Shown piece by piece: positions 44,657 through 53,023 of a stretch of DNA of 64,000 bases. Position 1 is the first letter of the stretch, and every line of letters begins with the position of its first letter. The stretch is from NCBI GenBank assembly GCA_910577235.1, contig CAJTMX010000027.1:1-64000 (forward strand), in the 5' to 3' direction. Made by a program: the position numbers and the translations under genes. Source of the stretch: an uncultured Acetatifactor sp. (GTDB lineage: Bacteria; Bacillota; Clostridia; Lachnospirales; Lachnospiraceae). The notes beneath the pieces are model-generated. The model searched no databases, had not been told where the DNA came from, and worked only from the letters and a program-made list of their open reading frames with translations.

Positions 44657-45502
44657 GTGGAGATCATATTGGTACTCCTTATTGTGGCGGTTTTAAACGG
44701 GGCGATAGCCTACATTGACCAGATGCTGCAGGACCTGGTTCCCATGACGCTCTATGCCGACCGGTATATGCTGGCGGCAAACGGCGGGAGCATGGTGGAT
44801 ACGCTCTTTGACATTGTGCTTGGGTTCGGGGTATCCCTGATTATCCTGAAGTTCCTGAAAAAAGGTTTTGAATGCTATGTCATGTGGACGGACGGGGATC
44901 CGGATATGGAGCCTGCGGGCATTGTGATCCGTTTTATGCAGGCGGTTGTGGTGGCGGTCTGTTTCCCGATCCTGTACGGCTGGATGGCGAAAGCCGCGGA
45001 GGGTCTGATTAATGACCTGATGGCAGCTATTGGAGCAGCCACGGATTATGACTGGCAGGCATGGGTAAACGGCATCTCATCCCTGGGGCTGGTGACGGCC
45101 ATCTTCGGGCTGATCTTTGTCATATGCTATTTCGTGCTGTATTTCCAGTTCCTGATGCGGGGGCTGGAGATCATGATACTGCGGATCGGTATGCCCATGG
45201 CCTGTGTGGGTCTTTTGGATAATGATAAAGGAATATTCAAGACTTATATCAACAAATTTTTCCAGAGTACCCTCGCAGTGGTTCTCCAGATATGCCTGTG
45301 CAAGATGGGAGTGGGGCTTATGCTGAACGTGGGGATAAACATGAATGTGTTTTGGGGGCTGGCGTGTATGATACTTGCCATCAAGACACCCTCTTTCCTG
45401 CGTGAGTTCCTTGTGCCTACAGGCGGAGGGGCAGGCGGTGTCATCAACAATGTGTACCATTCCGTGCGGCTGGTGGGAATGGTAAAAGGCATGGCAAAGT
45501 AA
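44657..45502 (+). CDS. VirB6/TrbL-like polytopic membrane protein
   Basis: 281 residues with about six membrane segments (for example LVLLIVAVLNGAIAYI, FDIVLGFGVSLIIL, LVTAIFGLIFVICYFVLYF). GTG start behind GGGAGG at 10 bases. Its position, between pilin-like genes and a PrgI-like gene, and its topology fit the VirB6-type inner-channel subunit. Identity rests on topology and synteny more than on residues. Confidence 0.72.
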   Translation: MEIILVLLIVAVLNGAIAYIDQMLQDLVPMTLYADRYMLAANGGSMVDTLFDIVLGFGVSLIILKFLKKGFECYVMWTDGDPDMEPAGIVIRFMQAVVVAVCFPILYGWMAKAAEGLINDLMAAIGAATDYDWQAWVNGISSLGLVTAIFGLIFVICYFVLYFQFLMRGLEIMILRIGMPMACVGLLDNDKGIFKTYINKFFQSTLAVVLQICLCKMGVGLMLNVGINMNVFWGLACMILAIKTPSFLREFLVPTGGGAGGVINNVYHSVRLVGMVKGMAK

Positions 45503-45538
45503 ACGGCGGCAGTGTGGGAAGGAGAGTGTTATGGGCAG

Positions 45539-45745
45539 ATGATGATAGACGATATTTCCATGGCCGTGATCAGCCTGATCCGGGTGGGTGCAGCGTTCCG
45601 GTTTGTTTACTGCATGGTCCGCCTGCAGGGGGCGGAGGAAGAACAGGCGCAGTACCGGAAAAGGGCAAAAAATACGGTGCTGTTCTATGTCATTGCCGAA
45701 AGCATCTGGCAGATCAGGGATATTGTGATGTACTACTATGGGTGA
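45539..45745 (+). CDS. Small ICE membrane protein
   Basis: 68 residues starting MMIDDISMAVISLIRVGAAF, with two hydrophobic segments around a short Glu/Gln/Lys-rich loop. GGAAGGAGAG lies about 15 bases upstream; a GTG start at 45512 is also possible. Unrecognised, likely a transfer-channel accessory because it lies between VirB6- and PrgI-like genes. Confidence 0.55.
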   Translation: MMIDDISMAVISLIRVGAAFRFVYCMVRLQGAEEEQAQYRKRAKNTVLFYVIAESIWQIRDIVMYYYG

Positions 45746-45762
45746 TAAGGCGCCGGGAGCCG

Positions 45763-46107
45763 GTGCGGAAAGGAGGGACTACGGAAGAACAGAAGTGGGA
45801 GCTGTATATCCCCAGCGGGGTAAAAGCGGAAAATGAATTATTCAACGGTTTTGGGCGGAGGGAGCTTTTGCAGAGTGCTGCAGGCTCCCTTTTTGGCAGC
45901 GCTGTGGCCGCCGTGATCTGGCTGTGTTCGGGGAATGTGGCATTTACAGTGGTCGCAGCCCTGACAGGGATCTTTGGGAGTGTGATGATGTGTACCAAGG
46001 ACCAGAACAACCAGAGCGTGGTCGATCAGGTGGGGAACATGGTGCGTTTTGCGAGGAACCAGCAGATATACCCCTACCGGGCTTTGAGTGAATGGGGAAC
46101 ATGGTGA
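45763..46107 (+). CDS. PrgI-like conjugal membrane protein
   Basis: About 110 residues with the PrgI pattern: a short cytoplasmic start (WELYIPSGVKAENELFNGFG), then two membrane segments near residues 38-75 and a positively charged tail. GTG 45763 is the first canonical start, but the strong AAAGGAGG (45769-45776) lies after it and in front of an ACG codon at 45781, which may be the true start. PrgI proteins pair with VirB4 in Gram-positive transfer channels. The stop codon lies inside the outer arm of structured element B. Confidence 0.7.
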   Translation: MRKGGTTEEQKWELYIPSGVKAENELFNGFGRRELLQSAAGSLFGSAVAAVIWLCSGNVAFTVVAALTGIFGSVMMCTKDQNNQSVVDQVGNMVRFARNQQIYPYRALSEWGTW

Positions 46108-46237
46108 GAAGAAGTTCTAAGGCCCTAAAATACAGGGTCTAAGAACTTCTATATCTCACCAGGGGAAATGCCGGTGCGGCATTTCCCGGAAACAAGCAGC
46201 GATTCTAAGGTGCCCAAGACCGCCACCTAAGAAAATC
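46103..46237 (+). ncRNA. Structured element B plus a second TCTAAG/CTAAGA hairpin
   Basis: Outer stem GGTGAGA/TCTCACC (46103-46109, 46154-46160) whose 5' arm contains the TGA of the upstream gene. Core hairpin 46110-46126/46134-46150 (AGAAGTTCT with AGAACTTCT, an A-A mismatch, then AGGCCCT with AGGGTCT), linker ATA, then a 10-bp hairpin GGGAAATGCC/GGCATTTCCC (46163-46187). A further hairpin GATTCTAAGGTG/CACCTAAGAAAATC (46201-46212, 46224-46237) repeats the core motif. The rest of the gap to the methyltransferase (46238-46361) shows nothing clear. Confidence 0.7.
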
Positions 46238-46361
46238 TAAGTTCCCATGCGCAACGGGCAGGGTGAGAAGAAATAAAATTACCAATTCAAAATGGATGCT
46301 ATTCTGCGGAAAAGAGAAAAAGGGGACGTGATTATCTCTCAAACCAAAACAGGAGGTCTGT

Positions 46362-47843
46362 TTGGAATTTTTGGATTTATTCAGTGGAATAGGCGGCTTT
46401 AGGAGGGGACTGGAACGGAGCGGGCATAAATGTGCCGGCCATGTGGAGATCGACAGGTATGCAAACATCAGTTACATGGCAATGTATGGGCTTTCTCACT
46501 GCCGATATGAAAAATGCGGGGAAAGCAACTGCTGCCGGATATGCAGTAAGGAGGTAAGTGAACACTGTGACGGAAAACAATGCAAAGGCGAATGGTTCGC
46601 CAAAGATATTAAGCAGCTCACAGCAGGAGAGATTCCAAGAGCTGAAATTTGGACTTTCGGCTTTCCTTGCACAGACATTTCCCTGTCAGGAAAGCGGGCA
46701 GGTCTTGCCGGAGAGCGAAGCGGATTATTTTTTACGGTTGCTGGCCTGCTCAAAAGCACGCCTGCCGAAGATAGACCCCGCATCCTTATCGTTGAGAACG
46801 TTAAGCATCTTCTGTCAAGCAAGGGAGGCGGGGATTTTACCGCCGTTCTCCTTAACCTATGGGAAGCTGGGTATGACCTCGAATGGCAGTGTGTCAACAG
46901 TAAGGACTTCGGGGTCCCCCAGCACAGGGAGCGGGTGTACCTTGTTGGATATTTTGGAGGGATCCGTGGACGAAAAGTATTTCCTATCAGCGGAACAAAC
47001 ACAGCGGTTGTTAAAGAAATTATAGGAGGAAACCAGGGGAGCCGGGTCTATGATTCCGGCGGCCTGTCCGTGACCCTGACGGCCCAGGGCGGCGGAGCCG
47101 GGGGAAAGACCGGGCTGTACCTCTGCGGGACAAAGAAACCGGAGGAATGGATGGAGTGCCTGAAAGAGAACGGGAGGGAGGAATGCGGTGCGCTTAACTA
47201 TGCCGGTTTCCTGACGCAGAAGAAAGAGCCGGATATGACAGGAATCTCCCGGTGTCTGGTGTCCCATTACAATGCAGGGGTCACAAGGTTCGGGGAAAGT
47301 TCCGGCGTGATGTATTGCAAAGCCTGTGACGGAAAGTGCGTACAGGCAATGGCGGCCCTGACGCCGGATAGGGAGAATAAGCGGCAGAACGGGAGGCGGT
47401 TCAAAAAGGACGGGGAGCCGGGCTTTACCCTGACCGCTGCTGACCGCCATGGCGTGGTGCTATTGCAGTGTCCTTACTACAACGGTATGCCTATCCGGGA
47501 AGGGACAAAGCAGGGCTATGTGATGGCAAGACATGGGGACGGAATCAACCTGTCTTATTTGAACAGTACCTATAAAAGAGGGAGGGTAGGAAAACAGTGT
47601 TCCCAGACACTTTTGACGGAGGGCGGCATGGGTGTGCTGGTCTACTGCCGCATCCGCAGGCTGACGCCCAGGGAGTGTTTCAGGCTGCAGGCATTTGAGG
47701 ATTTTCTGTTTGACAGGGCCAGGGCAGCAGGGATCAGCGACGCACAGCTCTACAAGCAGGCAGGCAATTCCGTGACGGTCAATATTGTCTATGAGATTGG
47801 AAAGCGGCTTGCGGAAATGGAGGAATATATCCTTGAAATTTAA
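46362..47843 (+). CDS. C5-cytosine DNA methyltransferase
   Basis: 493-residue Dcm-type enzyme from a TTG behind ACAGGAGG. Motifs in order: I DLFSGIGGFRRGLE, IV FGFPCTDIS (catalytic Cys), VI ENVKHLL, VIII QHRERVYLVG, a target-recognition region from about 225 to 430, IX RLTPRECFRLQAFE, X QLYKQAGNSVTVNIV. Between motifs I and IV there is an uncommon Cys-rich insert (CRYEKCGESNCCRIC and three more Cys). No restriction enzyme is encoded nearby, so it probably protects transferred DNA from host systems. A second ORF is nested in it. Confidence 0.9.
   Translation: MEFLDLFSGIGGFRRGLERSGHKCAGHVEIDRYANISYMAMYGLSHCRYEKCGESNCCRICSKEVSEHCDGKQCKGEWFAKDIKQLTAGEIPRAEIWTFGFPCTDISLSGKRAGLAGERSGLFFTVAGLLKSTPAEDRPRILIVENVKHLLSSKGGGDFTAVLLNLWEAGYDLEWQCVNSKDFGVPQHRERVYLVGYFGGIRGRKVFPISGTNTAVVKEIIGGNQGSRVYDSGGLSVTLTAQGGGAGGKTGLYLCGTKKPEEWMECLKENGREECGALNYAGFLTQKKEPDMTGISRCLVSHYNAGVTRFGESSGVMYCKACDGKCVQAMAALTPDRENKRQNGRRFKKDGEPGFTLTAADRHGVVLLQCPYYNGMPIREGTKQGYVMARHGDGINLSYLNSTYKRGRVGKQCSQTLLTEGGMGVLVYCRIRRLTPRECFRLQAFEDFLFDRARAAGISDAQLYKQAGNSVTVNIVYEIGKRLAEMEEYILEI
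46558..47025 (+). CDS. ORF nested out of frame in the cytosine methyltransferase gene
   Basis: 155 codons from GTG 46558 in a different frame of the same strand. AAGGAGG (46548-46554) lies just upstream, rather close to the first GTG, with another GTG at 46567. The C-terminus, a GCTLLDILE segment followed by DEKYFLSAEQTQRLL, resembles small proteins I associate with phage/ICE methyltransferases, as does the SLRTLSIFC and FSLTYGKLGM stretch. That family link is from memory and cannot be tested here. If real, it is an overprinted partner of the methyltransferase. Confidence 0.45.
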   Translation: MNTVTENNAKANGSPKILSSSQQERFQELKFGLSAFLAQTFPCQESGQVLPESEADYFLRLLACSKARLPKIDPASLSLRTLSIFCQAREAGILPPFSLTYGKLGMTSNGSVSTVRTSGSPSTGSGCTLLDILEGSVDEKYFLSAEQTQRLLKKL

Positions 47844-48402
47844 CATCCTCTATGTGGATCCCCCCTGGGCATATAAGGTATACAGCAAAAAAGGGCAGGG
47901 GCGTTCTGCCGAGAACCATTACCATACCATGGACATTGAGGACATTTACGGACTGAATATTCCGTCCATAGCGGCGGAGGACTGCATCCTGTTTTTGTGG
48001 GTGACATTCCCCTGTTTGGAGCAGGGGCTGGAAACAATCAGAAGGTGGGGGTTTACCTATAAGACGCTTGGTTTCTGCTGGGTGAAACGGTGCAGGAAAC
48101 AGCAGGAAAAATGGTTTTGGGGGCTTGGTTTCTGGACCAGGGCAAACCCGGAGCTGTGTCTGATTGCCACCAGGGGAAGGCCGAAACGTGTGTCGAAGGA
48201 CGTCCATTTTGTTGTGGATACGCCGGTGGAGGCGCACAGCCGGAAACCGGATATTGTCAGGGAAAGGATTGTGGAACTGGTGGGAGACCTGCCCAGGGCG
48301 GAACTGTTCGCAAGGCAGACGTATCCGGGATGGGTATGCGTGGGTGACGAGATAGACGGCAGGGACATACGGGACAGCCTGCGGATGCTGAAAGAAATGT
48401 GA
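47833..48402 (+). CDS. MT-A70 family adenine methyltransferase
   Basis: 189 residues from TTG 47833, 9 bases after GGAGG; overlaps the end of the cytosine methyltransferase gene. DPPWAYK near the start is the catalytic DPPW motif; LFLWVTFPCLEQ, GFCWVKR, RANPELCLIATRG and ELFARQTYPGWVCVGDEID are typical MT-A70 blocks. It probably methylates adenine in DNA of the element as a second anti-restriction activity. Confidence 0.9.
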   Translation: MKFNILYVDPPWAYKVYSKKGQGRSAENHYHTMDIEDIYGLNIPSIAAEDCILFLWVTFPCLEQGLETIRRWGFTYKTLGFCWVKRCRKQQEKWFWGLGFWTRANPELCLIATRGRPKRVSKDVHFVVDTPVEAHSRKPDIVRERIVELVGDLPRAELFARQTYPGWVCVGDEIDGRDIRDSLRMLKEM

Positions 48403-48416
48403 GAAAGGAGAAAATT

Positions 48417-48986
48417 TTGATATGGCTGCTTGAACTGCATGGTTTTATGGCGGCGGTTTCTGTCAGTTTCCTGTCAGGGATGCTGATGGATATGCTGCTG
48501 AAGAAACTGACCGGATCTGAAAAGGTCAGGTATGTGGCGGTGCTGGCTGCGGCCGCCACCGCCATAGTTATGGGAACATACGGGATAGGGTTACATACAT
48601 TTGCCTGCATCCTGTTCCTGCAGGTGCTTTTATTTGCGGCAGAGTACGACATGGCGGCCCATACCGTACCGGATTATGTACCGGTGCTGATACTGCTGGC
48701 CGGAATGATTGAAGTGGAGTTTGCCCCGGCGCTTTTGGGGCTTGTCCTGGTGCCGCTGCCTTTCCTGGCGGCGGCACTGATAAAGGAGGGCAGCATAGGG
48801 GGAGGGGACATCAAGCTGATGGGCGCCTGCGGTTTCATGCTGGGTGTAAGGCGGGGCTATGCTGCATTGATGCTGGGGCTGTTCCTGGCGGTGGTTTTCC
48901 AGACGGCCTATGCAGGGAAAAAGGATAAAGGCTTTGCGCTGGTGCCGTATCTGGCAGTGGGATGTCTGCTTTCCCTTTTGGTGTAA
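48417..48986 (+). CDS. Prepilin peptidase (A24, TadV/CpaA-like)
   Basis: 189 residues, polytopic. TTG 48417 is preferred because GAAAGGAG precedes it by about 6 bases. The two aspartate sites of the type IV prepilin peptidase family are visible as EYDMAAHTVPDYV and GGGDIKLMGACGFMLG. It lacks the N-terminal methylase domain, as do Tad peptidases. It would process the small pseudopilins encoded downstream and is the first gene of the Tad-type set. Confidence 0.85.
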   Translation: MIWLLELHGFMAAVSVSFLSGMLMDMLLKKLTGSEKVRYVAVLAAAATAIVMGTYGIGLHTFACILFLQVLLFAAEYDMAAHTVPDYVPVLILLAGMIEVEFAPALLGLVLVPLPFLAAALIKEGSIGGGDIKLMGACGFMLGVRRGYAALMLGLFLAVVFQTAYAGKKDKGFALVPYLAVGCLLSLLV

Positions 48987-49104
48987 AAGGCAGCCCTGCA
49001 GAGGCGGGGAAAACAGGCGGAACAAAGCGGCAGGGCGCAGAACTGCATGGATATTTGACGAATGTTGAGAGATTTTAACTGTAAAGGAAACGGAGGAAAG
49101 AAGA

Positions 49105-49947
49105 TTGAAAAAATTAATGAAGAACCGGATTGTGATCGGGCTGGTCTGTATCATCCTTTCGCTGGTGATCTGTTTCGGGCTTACCCCGATGTTTAACAAT
49201 GCGCTGAAGTCAAAGGTGCAGTTAGTCCGTGTGAATACGGAGATACACAAGGGCGACCAGATCACGGAGAAGATGCTGACAATGGTGGAAACCGGCGGTT
49301 ACAATCTGCCCGGAAACGTGGTCTGCAGGCTGGAGGACGTGGTGGGGAGGTACGCCAATGCTGATTTATATAAAGGCGATTATATCCTGGAGAGCAAGCT
49401 GTCGGACACCCCTATGCTGAAAAATGCCTATCTGAGTAAGTTAAACGGGGAGAACCTTGCCATATCCGTCAGCATCAAGTCCTTTGCGGCCGGACTTTCC
49501 GGCAAGCTGGAGGCGGGTGACATTGTGACCCTTATCGCATCGGACGTGGGCGAGAGGCGGGAAACGCTTGTGCTGCCGGAACTGAAATATGTGGAGATCA
49601 TTGCGGCTACGGCCAGCAGCGGGGCGGACCATGATGTGCAGGCAGATGTAAAGGACGGGGACGAGCAGGAACTGGCATCCACCATCACTGTGCTTGCCAC
49701 GCCGGAACAGGCCAGGCTCCTTGCGGAACTGGAACAGACGGGGAAACTCCATGCCGCCCTGGTGTTCCGTGGCGACAGCACGCAGGCCGGCAGATTCCTG
49801 GAGGAACAGCAGAGGGTGCTGGAGGAACTGTATGCGGAAGAAAATGCGGAGGAAGATGCGGAGAGCGGGAAAGAGGCGGAAATCGGGGATGAAGCGGAGG
49901 AAGAACCCATTGTGGATGACGGGGAAGTGAATGCAGGAGGGCGGTAG
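49105..49947 (+). CDS. CpaB/RcpC-like SAF-domain pilus protein
   Basis: 280 residues from TTG 49105 behind CGGAGGAAAG. A membrane anchor (about 8-27) is followed by an SAF domain (VNTEIHKGDQITEKMLTMVE and the following VGRYANADLYKGDYI) and an RcpC-type domain with VTLIASDVG. The C-terminus is a Glu/Asp-rich tail. In Tad systems CpaB helps assemble the pilus through the envelope. The 118-base gap before it has no clear feature. Confidence 0.8.
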   Translation: MKKLMKNRIVIGLVCIILSLVICFGLTPMFNNALKSKVQLVRVNTEIHKGDQITEKMLTMVETGGYNLPGNVVCRLEDVVGRYANADLYKGDYILESKLSDTPMLKNAYLSKLNGENLAISVSIKSFAAGLSGKLEAGDIVTLIASDVGERRETLVLPELKYVEIIAATASSGADHDVQADVKDGDEQELASTITVLATPEQARLLAELEQTGKLHAALVFRGDSTQAGRFLEEQQRVLEELYAEENAEEDAESGKEAEIGDEAEEEPIVDDGEVNAGGR

Positions 49948-49948
49948 G

Positions 49949-50779
49949 ATGGAACAACATGGAAATATGCTTGCCATTGCAGGGAGCCCCGGAAGCGGAA
50001 AGACCTCCCTTGCGGTGAAACTGGCGGCAGAGATCGCAGGGAAAAGGAAGAACGTGGTTCTGGTGTGCAGCGATCCCTTTGTGCCGTCCATACCCTTCCT
50101 GCTCCCCATGGATACGGAACAGGAGGTGTCCCTGGGGGCGCTTTTGACGGCCCCGGCGCTGACACAGGAGAAGATACTGCAGGCCTGCGTGCCTGTGCCG
50201 GACAGGGAGTATCTCAGCCTGCTTGGGTATAAAATGGGCGAAAACCTGATGTCCTATCCCAAAGTCACAAGGGAGCGGGCGGTAGAGTTTCTGGTCTGTT
50301 TAAGGCATCTGGCGGACTATGTGATCCTGGACTGCACTTCCGTGTTTGAGGCGGATGTGTTTTCCATCCTTGCCATGGAAATGGCAGACCGGGTGCTGCG
50401 GCTGGGGACCGCAGACCTGCGGGGAATCTCTTATTACCGTTCCCATGCGGGGATGCTTGAGGGGCGGGCAGATACCGGGAAATACCTGGGCGCCATCGGA
50501 AATTATAAGGCAGGGCAGGAGTGGGAGGCCGCCGCGGGGCAGTACGGCGGCGCAGCATTTGTATTCCCCTATGTGTCCGAACTGGAAAAGCAGTATGACG
50601 GGGCGTGCCTGTGGGATGCCATGACTTCCAGGGAGGCCGTCCCGTTCCGGGCAGAAGTGAAGAAACTCCTGGCGGAGGTTTTCGGGCTTAATGAGGCAAA
50701 GCGGGGCGCCGGGAACGCAGGGAAAAAGAAACTGGCAGTGCGCAGCCCTTTTGTCTGGAAGAATAAGGGTGAGTTTTAA
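49949..50779 (+). CDS. CpaE/TadZ-like P-loop ATPase
   Basis: 276 residues. ATG 49949 with AGGAGGGCGGTAGG in front is better than ATG 49931. P-loop AGSPGSGKTSLAVKLA at residues 8-23 and DYVILDCTSVFEADVF as Walker B region place it with ParA/MinD-like localisation ATPases such as TadZ. Position directly before cpaF supports a role in placing the pilus machine. Sequence is diverged, so the assignment leans on synteny. Confidence 0.7.
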   Translation: MEQHGNMLAIAGSPGSGKTSLAVKLAAEIAGKRKNVVLVCSDPFVPSIPFLLPMDTEQEVSLGALLTAPALTQEKILQACVPVPDREYLSLLGYKMGENLMSYPKVTRERAVEFLVCLRHLADYVILDCTSVFEADVFSILAMEMADRVLRLGTADLRGISYYRSHAGMLEGRADTGKYLGAIGNYKAGQEWEAAAGQYGGAAFVFPYVSELEKQYDGACLWDAMTSREAVPFRAEVKKLLAEVFGLNEAKRGAGNAGKKKLAVRSPFVWKNKGEF

Positions 50780-50790
50780 GGAGGGCATTT

Positions 50791-52152
50791 ATGCAGGAAG
50801 TATTGAACATACATGAAACTGCCGGGCTGCTGAACAGGGGCATGGTATACCGGACGTTCCCGGAAGTGTTAAAGGATGTGCAGGAATATATCTCTAAAAA
50901 CTTTGCATCCGTACTCCGTGACAACCCGGATGAGAACAGGGAGCTGATCGAGTCTTATATCGGGAAATATCTGGAGCAGGGCGGCGTGGGCGTGGAGGGG
51001 ATGGACCAGCAGGAACTCTGTGAGCTGCTTTATGGGGAGATGACTGGTTTTTCCTTTTTGACACGCTACCTGTACCGGGAGGATGTGGAGGAAATCAATA
51101 TCAATCAGTGGCGGGATGTGAAGATCACTTATTCCACCGGGGAGATCATCCCGGCAAAGGAGCATTTCAACAGCGCCGGCCATGCGGTGGACGTGATCAG
51201 GAGACTTTTGCACAAGTCGGGCATGATATTTGACAATGCGCAGACCATTGTGGTGGGGCACCTGAACAACAAGATCCGCATCACGGTCATGGGGGACGGC
51301 GTGATTGACCGGGAAAAGGGGCTGGCGGTTTCCATCCGTATCGTCAATCCCAGGAAACTGACGAAAGAACAGTTCGTGGGTTTCGGGACGGCCACGGCGG
51401 AGATGCTGGACCTGCTCTCCATGTGCTTTACCCACGGTGTGTCCATGTGCATCACCGGGGCCACTTCTTCGGGAAAGACAACCCTGATGAGCTGGATATT
51501 GGGCCAGGTTCCCTATAACAAGCGCATTGTCACCATAGAGCAGGGCTGCCGGGAGTTTGACCTGACCGCAGAGGATGAAAAGGGGAATGTGCTAAACAAC
51601 GTGGTCCACCTGGTGACAAGGTTTTCTGATGACCCAAGGCAGAATATCGACATGGTAAAACTGCTGGAAACCACCCTCACCATCAACCCGGACTGCATTG
51701 CGGTGGCGGAGATGAAAGGCGGGGAGAGTATGCAGGCTATCAATGCCGCCAATACGGGGCATTCCGTGATTACCACCATCCATGCCAATTCCTGCGAGGA
51801 TACCTATTACCGCATGGTGACGCTGTGCAAGCAGGAACAGCCGGGGATGGACGATGCAACGCTGCAGAACCTTGCCACGAAAGCATTCCCTATCGTGGCT
51901 TTTGCCAAGAGGCTGGAGGACAATTCCAGGAGGATCATGGAGATCACGGAGTGCGAAACCCTGCAGGACGGCAGGAAAAAGATGCGCACCCTGTACCGGT
52001 TTAATATCACGGACAATATCATGTCGGAGGGAAAGCCCAAGATCATAGGGCATTATGAGAAAGTGGAAAATCTGTCGGAGGGCTTACAGAAACGGCTCCG
52101 TGAGAACGGGCTGCCGCTGAAGATGCAGGAGATGCTTATGGCAAAGAGGTAA
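50791..52152 (+). CDS. CpaF/TadA secretion ATPase
   Basis: 453-residue hexameric ATPase powering pilus assembly. Walker A ITGATSSGKTTLMSWIL begins at residue 221; IAVAEMKGGESMQAINAANT holds the Walker B/Asp-Glu region, followed by the VITTIHANS box. The N-terminal domain (YREDVEEINI and VDVIRRLLHKSGMIFDNAQ) is typical of CpaF. AAGGAGG precedes the ATG 12 bases after the previous gene. Confidence 0.93.
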   Translation: MQEVLNIHETAGLLNRGMVYRTFPEVLKDVQEYISKNFASVLRDNPDENRELIESYIGKYLEQGGVGVEGMDQQELCELLYGEMTGFSFLTRYLYREDVEEININQWRDVKITYSTGEIIPAKEHFNSAGHAVDVIRRLLHKSGMIFDNAQTIVVGHLNNKIRITVMGDGVIDREKGLAVSIRIVNPRKLTKEQFVGFGTATAEMLDLLSMCFTHGVSMCITGATSSGKTTLMSWILGQVPYNKRIVTIEQGCREFDLTAEDEKGNVLNNVVHLVTRFSDDPRQNIDMVKLLETTLTINPDCIAVAEMKGGESMQAINAANTGHSVITTIHANSCEDTYYRMVTLCKQEQPGMDDATLQNLATKAFPIVAFAKRLEDNSRRIMEITECETLQDGRKKMRTLYRFNITDNIMSEGKPKIIGHYEKVENLSEGLQKRLRENGLPLKMQEMLMAKR

Positions 52153-52162
52153 GGAGGTGTTT

Positions 52163-53020
52163 ATGAGTCTGGTAGCAGCAAAAGCGCCGTATCTTCTGAA
52201 AGTATCGCTGGATGGGGATGCGCCCAACCCACGGGAGGATTACGGCCATATGGGGACCATGGTATGCTGGCACAGGCACTACAGGCTGGGGGATGCGCAT
52301 CCCTATGAGGATCCCGGCGCATTTCTCCGGAAACTGGTGGAAAAGAATGTAAGTGATGATGAGGTCATCAGGCAGGCAAAGGCAGGGGACATACAGGGAG
52401 TGAGGCTGGGGTATGTCCGCAAGGAAAAGATATGGGCGGTGGAAAGCTATGATGGGGTGTCGCACAGGTGGGTCAGATGGTATGGCTTTGATGGGCCGTT
52501 TTCCCGGTGCAGGGCGGAACTGGCGGAGGCGGTCCGTTCCGAGATGGACAATTACGCGCTGTTAAAACTGGCGGAAAAGCAGTGCTGCATCCTGCCGGTC
52601 TATCTGTTCGACCATTCCGGCCTGCATATTTCCACCCTGGATCTGACAAAGCAGCCGGGCGGCCGGTGGGACGCCGGACAGGTGGGCTGGATATATGCGG
52701 ACAAAAAAGCAATCCTGGCGGAGTATGGGAAGTGCGGCCCGGAGGAAATGAAACGGGCAGGCAGGGCTCTGACGGCGGAGGTGGAGCTGTACGACAAATA
52801 CCTTTCGGGGGAGTGCTACGGTTTCCAGCTTTATAAGGACGGCGAGGAAACGGACAGCTGCTGGGGATTCCTTGGAGGGTTTGAGGAAGTCAGGGAGGAT
52901 ATGGCGGAGTGCCTGCCGGATGAGTGCCGGGATCTTATGGGGCGGCTGGTACAGGCGCCGGATATGCGGTGTATGGAGATTGCAGATTATGAAGAATTAT
53001 TGGAAGAAATGGAGGTTTGA
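52163..53020 (+). CDS. ICE hypothetical protein inserted in the Tad set
   Basis: 285 residues, soluble, inserted between cpaF and tadB. The pattern DAPNPREDYGHMGTMVCWHR, LPVYLFDHSGLHIST, GQVGWIYADKKAI and SCWGFLGGF matches a widespread unnamed ICE/phage family that I recognise only as a type. No pilus feature is visible, so its position may reflect cargo insertion rather than function. ATG 52163 has AAGGAGG before it. Confidence 0.7.
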   Translation: MSLVAAKAPYLLKVSLDGDAPNPREDYGHMGTMVCWHRHYRLGDAHPYEDPGAFLRKLVEKNVSDDEVIRQAKAGDIQGVRLGYVRKEKIWAVESYDGVSHRWVRWYGFDGPFSRCRAELAEAVRSEMDNYALLKLAEKQCCILPVYLFDHSGLHISTLDLTKQPGGRWDAGQVGWIYADKKAILAEYGKCGPEEMKRAGRALTAEVELYDKYLSGECYGFQLYKDGEETDSCWGFLGGFEEVREDMAECLPDECRDLMGRLVQAPDMRCMEIADYEELLEEMEV

Positions 53021-53023
53021 CGT

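Noticed and set aside
46307..46410. 36-codon frame before and over the start of the cytosine methyltransferase gene
   Set aside because: No ribosome site and no recognisable product; it overlaps the real TTG start.
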